64,000 nt of DNA from Paenibacillus pabuli (GTDB taxonomy: Bacteria > Bacillota > Bacilli > Paenibacillales > Paenibacillaceae), in contig NZ_CP073714.1 in NCBI RefSeq assembly GCF_023101145.1, positions 6,882,001-6,946,000 of the forward strand, written 5' to 3'. The translations under genes and the position numbers were made by a program. Shown here one piece after another: positions 63,582 through 64,000 of this stretch. Each line of letters starts with the position of its first letter. Position 1 is the first letter of the stretch. The notes beneath the pieces were generated by a model that worked only from the letters and a program-made list of their open reading frames with translations, ran no database searches and was not told where the DNA came from.

Positions 63582-64000
63582 AACGATCCCTCCTTGGTGT
63601 GGTTTGAACTCACAATGGTGTTTGCACTTGCTGTGGTGTTTGTTTGAAACTCACAAATTACACGGGAAGCTCACGTTTTATCCTCCAAGCTTACGTATCA
63701 CGCTGCAACCTTACTTATTTCCCAGGAATCCTGAATCATCAGGGTTAATTGGTGCGGTTCGTATTGCCAATCTGTTGGCATAATCTCTGGGTATAATCTG
63801 ATGGATATAAGCTTGGGTATAACCTGTCGGAATACACCTCTAACGAACTGTACACCTTCTATTTGCCGAAAATACGTTAGGTGAGCAATTTAACGAATCG
63901 TAGAAGTCCTATGTTCTTGTTTCTGCTCTTTTTCCTTCAGTTTAGCGAATTTCCATCCGAATAAAGCGTCTGGGGTTCGTTAGATTTCACAACACTCGCT
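63582..64000. other. Gene-free region upstream of preA
   Basis: No supported coding frame. Contains the imperfect direct repeat TGTGGTTTGAACTCAC / TGTTTGAAACTCAC (about 63598-63655), possibly regulator sites, and at 63840-64000 several TTCGTTAG/CTAACGAA motifs of the family seen at 2183-2380. Confidence 0.45.

Noticed and set aside
1..64000. CRISPR arrays, rRNA or tRNA genes
   Set aside because: Looked for regularly spaced repeats and conserved rRNA/tRNA segments; none noticed.

Overview
The window reads as a chromosomal segment of a Paenibacillus-like, endospore-forming Firmicute. Evidence: spoIIID, spoIIQ, spoIID, spoIIR and a Spo0E-like phosphatase are present; the gene order from mbl to prfA follows the Bacillus mbl-spoIIID-spoIIQ-spoIID-murA-ywzB-atp-upp-glyA-ywlG-ywlE-ywlD-ywlC-spoIIR-prmC-prfA backbone; Shine-Dalgarno sites are strong GGAGG types and TTG/GTG starts are common; two SEDS genes, SLH surface proteins and a C30 carotenoid cluster fit the genus. 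No rRNA, tRNA, CRISPR array or intact transposon was seen.

Layout. 1-6.4 kb: sporulation and cell-wall genes (mbl partial, spoIIID, spoIIQ, spoIID, murA, ywzB), all on the minus strand. 7.0-14.5 kb: a complete nine-gene ATP synthase operon with a clear promoter and terminator and three tandem hairpins between atpA and atpG. 14.7-22.9 kb: wecB, upp, glyA, ywlG, ywlE, mntP, ywlC, spoIIR. 23.2-30.2 kb: a secreted GH18 chitinase, two tandem RodA/FtsW-type genes, prmC and prfA. 30.6-34.2 kb: an orphan SUKH-like immunity gene, ychF, a GNAT, a membrane-anchored unknown and a Spo0E-like gene. 34.3-36.0 kb: an HTH-TPR regulator overlapping a previously unmarked 44-residue secreted pro-peptide, i.e. 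a peptide quorum-sensing cassette of the AimR/Alo type. 36.2-46.9 kb: fni, a seven-gene C30 carotenoid operon and a B12-dependent CarH-type photoreceptor repressor. 47.1-58.6 kb (mostly plus strand): PLD-like protein, TetR with a paired SMR exporter, an IS3-family remnant with recognisable ends, a 1033-residue SLH surface protein with internal duplications, a 43-residue membrane peptide, and TetR plus an RND pump of SwrC type. 58.9-63.6 kb: a PucR regulator convergent with a pyrimidine-degradation operon (preA-hydA-small ORF).

Most notable. (1) The AloR/AloP-like cassette: the peptide starts inside the regulator gene, has a signal peptide and ends in SHGLGS. (2) Two 33-bp arrays of three 11-bp direct repeats, one over the carH promoter and one just downstream of the crt operon promoter, matching the expected operator layout of a CarH/LitR light switch. 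(3) A ~100-118 bp intergenic element in three copies whose stems differ in sequence yet keep pairing (covariation). (4) Three consecutive perfect hairpins joined by a conserved linker inside the atp operon. (5) A 663-bp-period in-frame duplication and a hexanucleotide microsatellite in the SLH gene, which lies between transposase remnants.

How the genes work together: the first 30 kb is conserved housekeeping and sporulation. The 34-64 kb part is accessory and strongly regulated: peptide signalling, light-controlled pigment, two TetR-controlled efflux loci with visible palindromic operators, a variable surface protein and nitrogen scavenging from pyrimidines.
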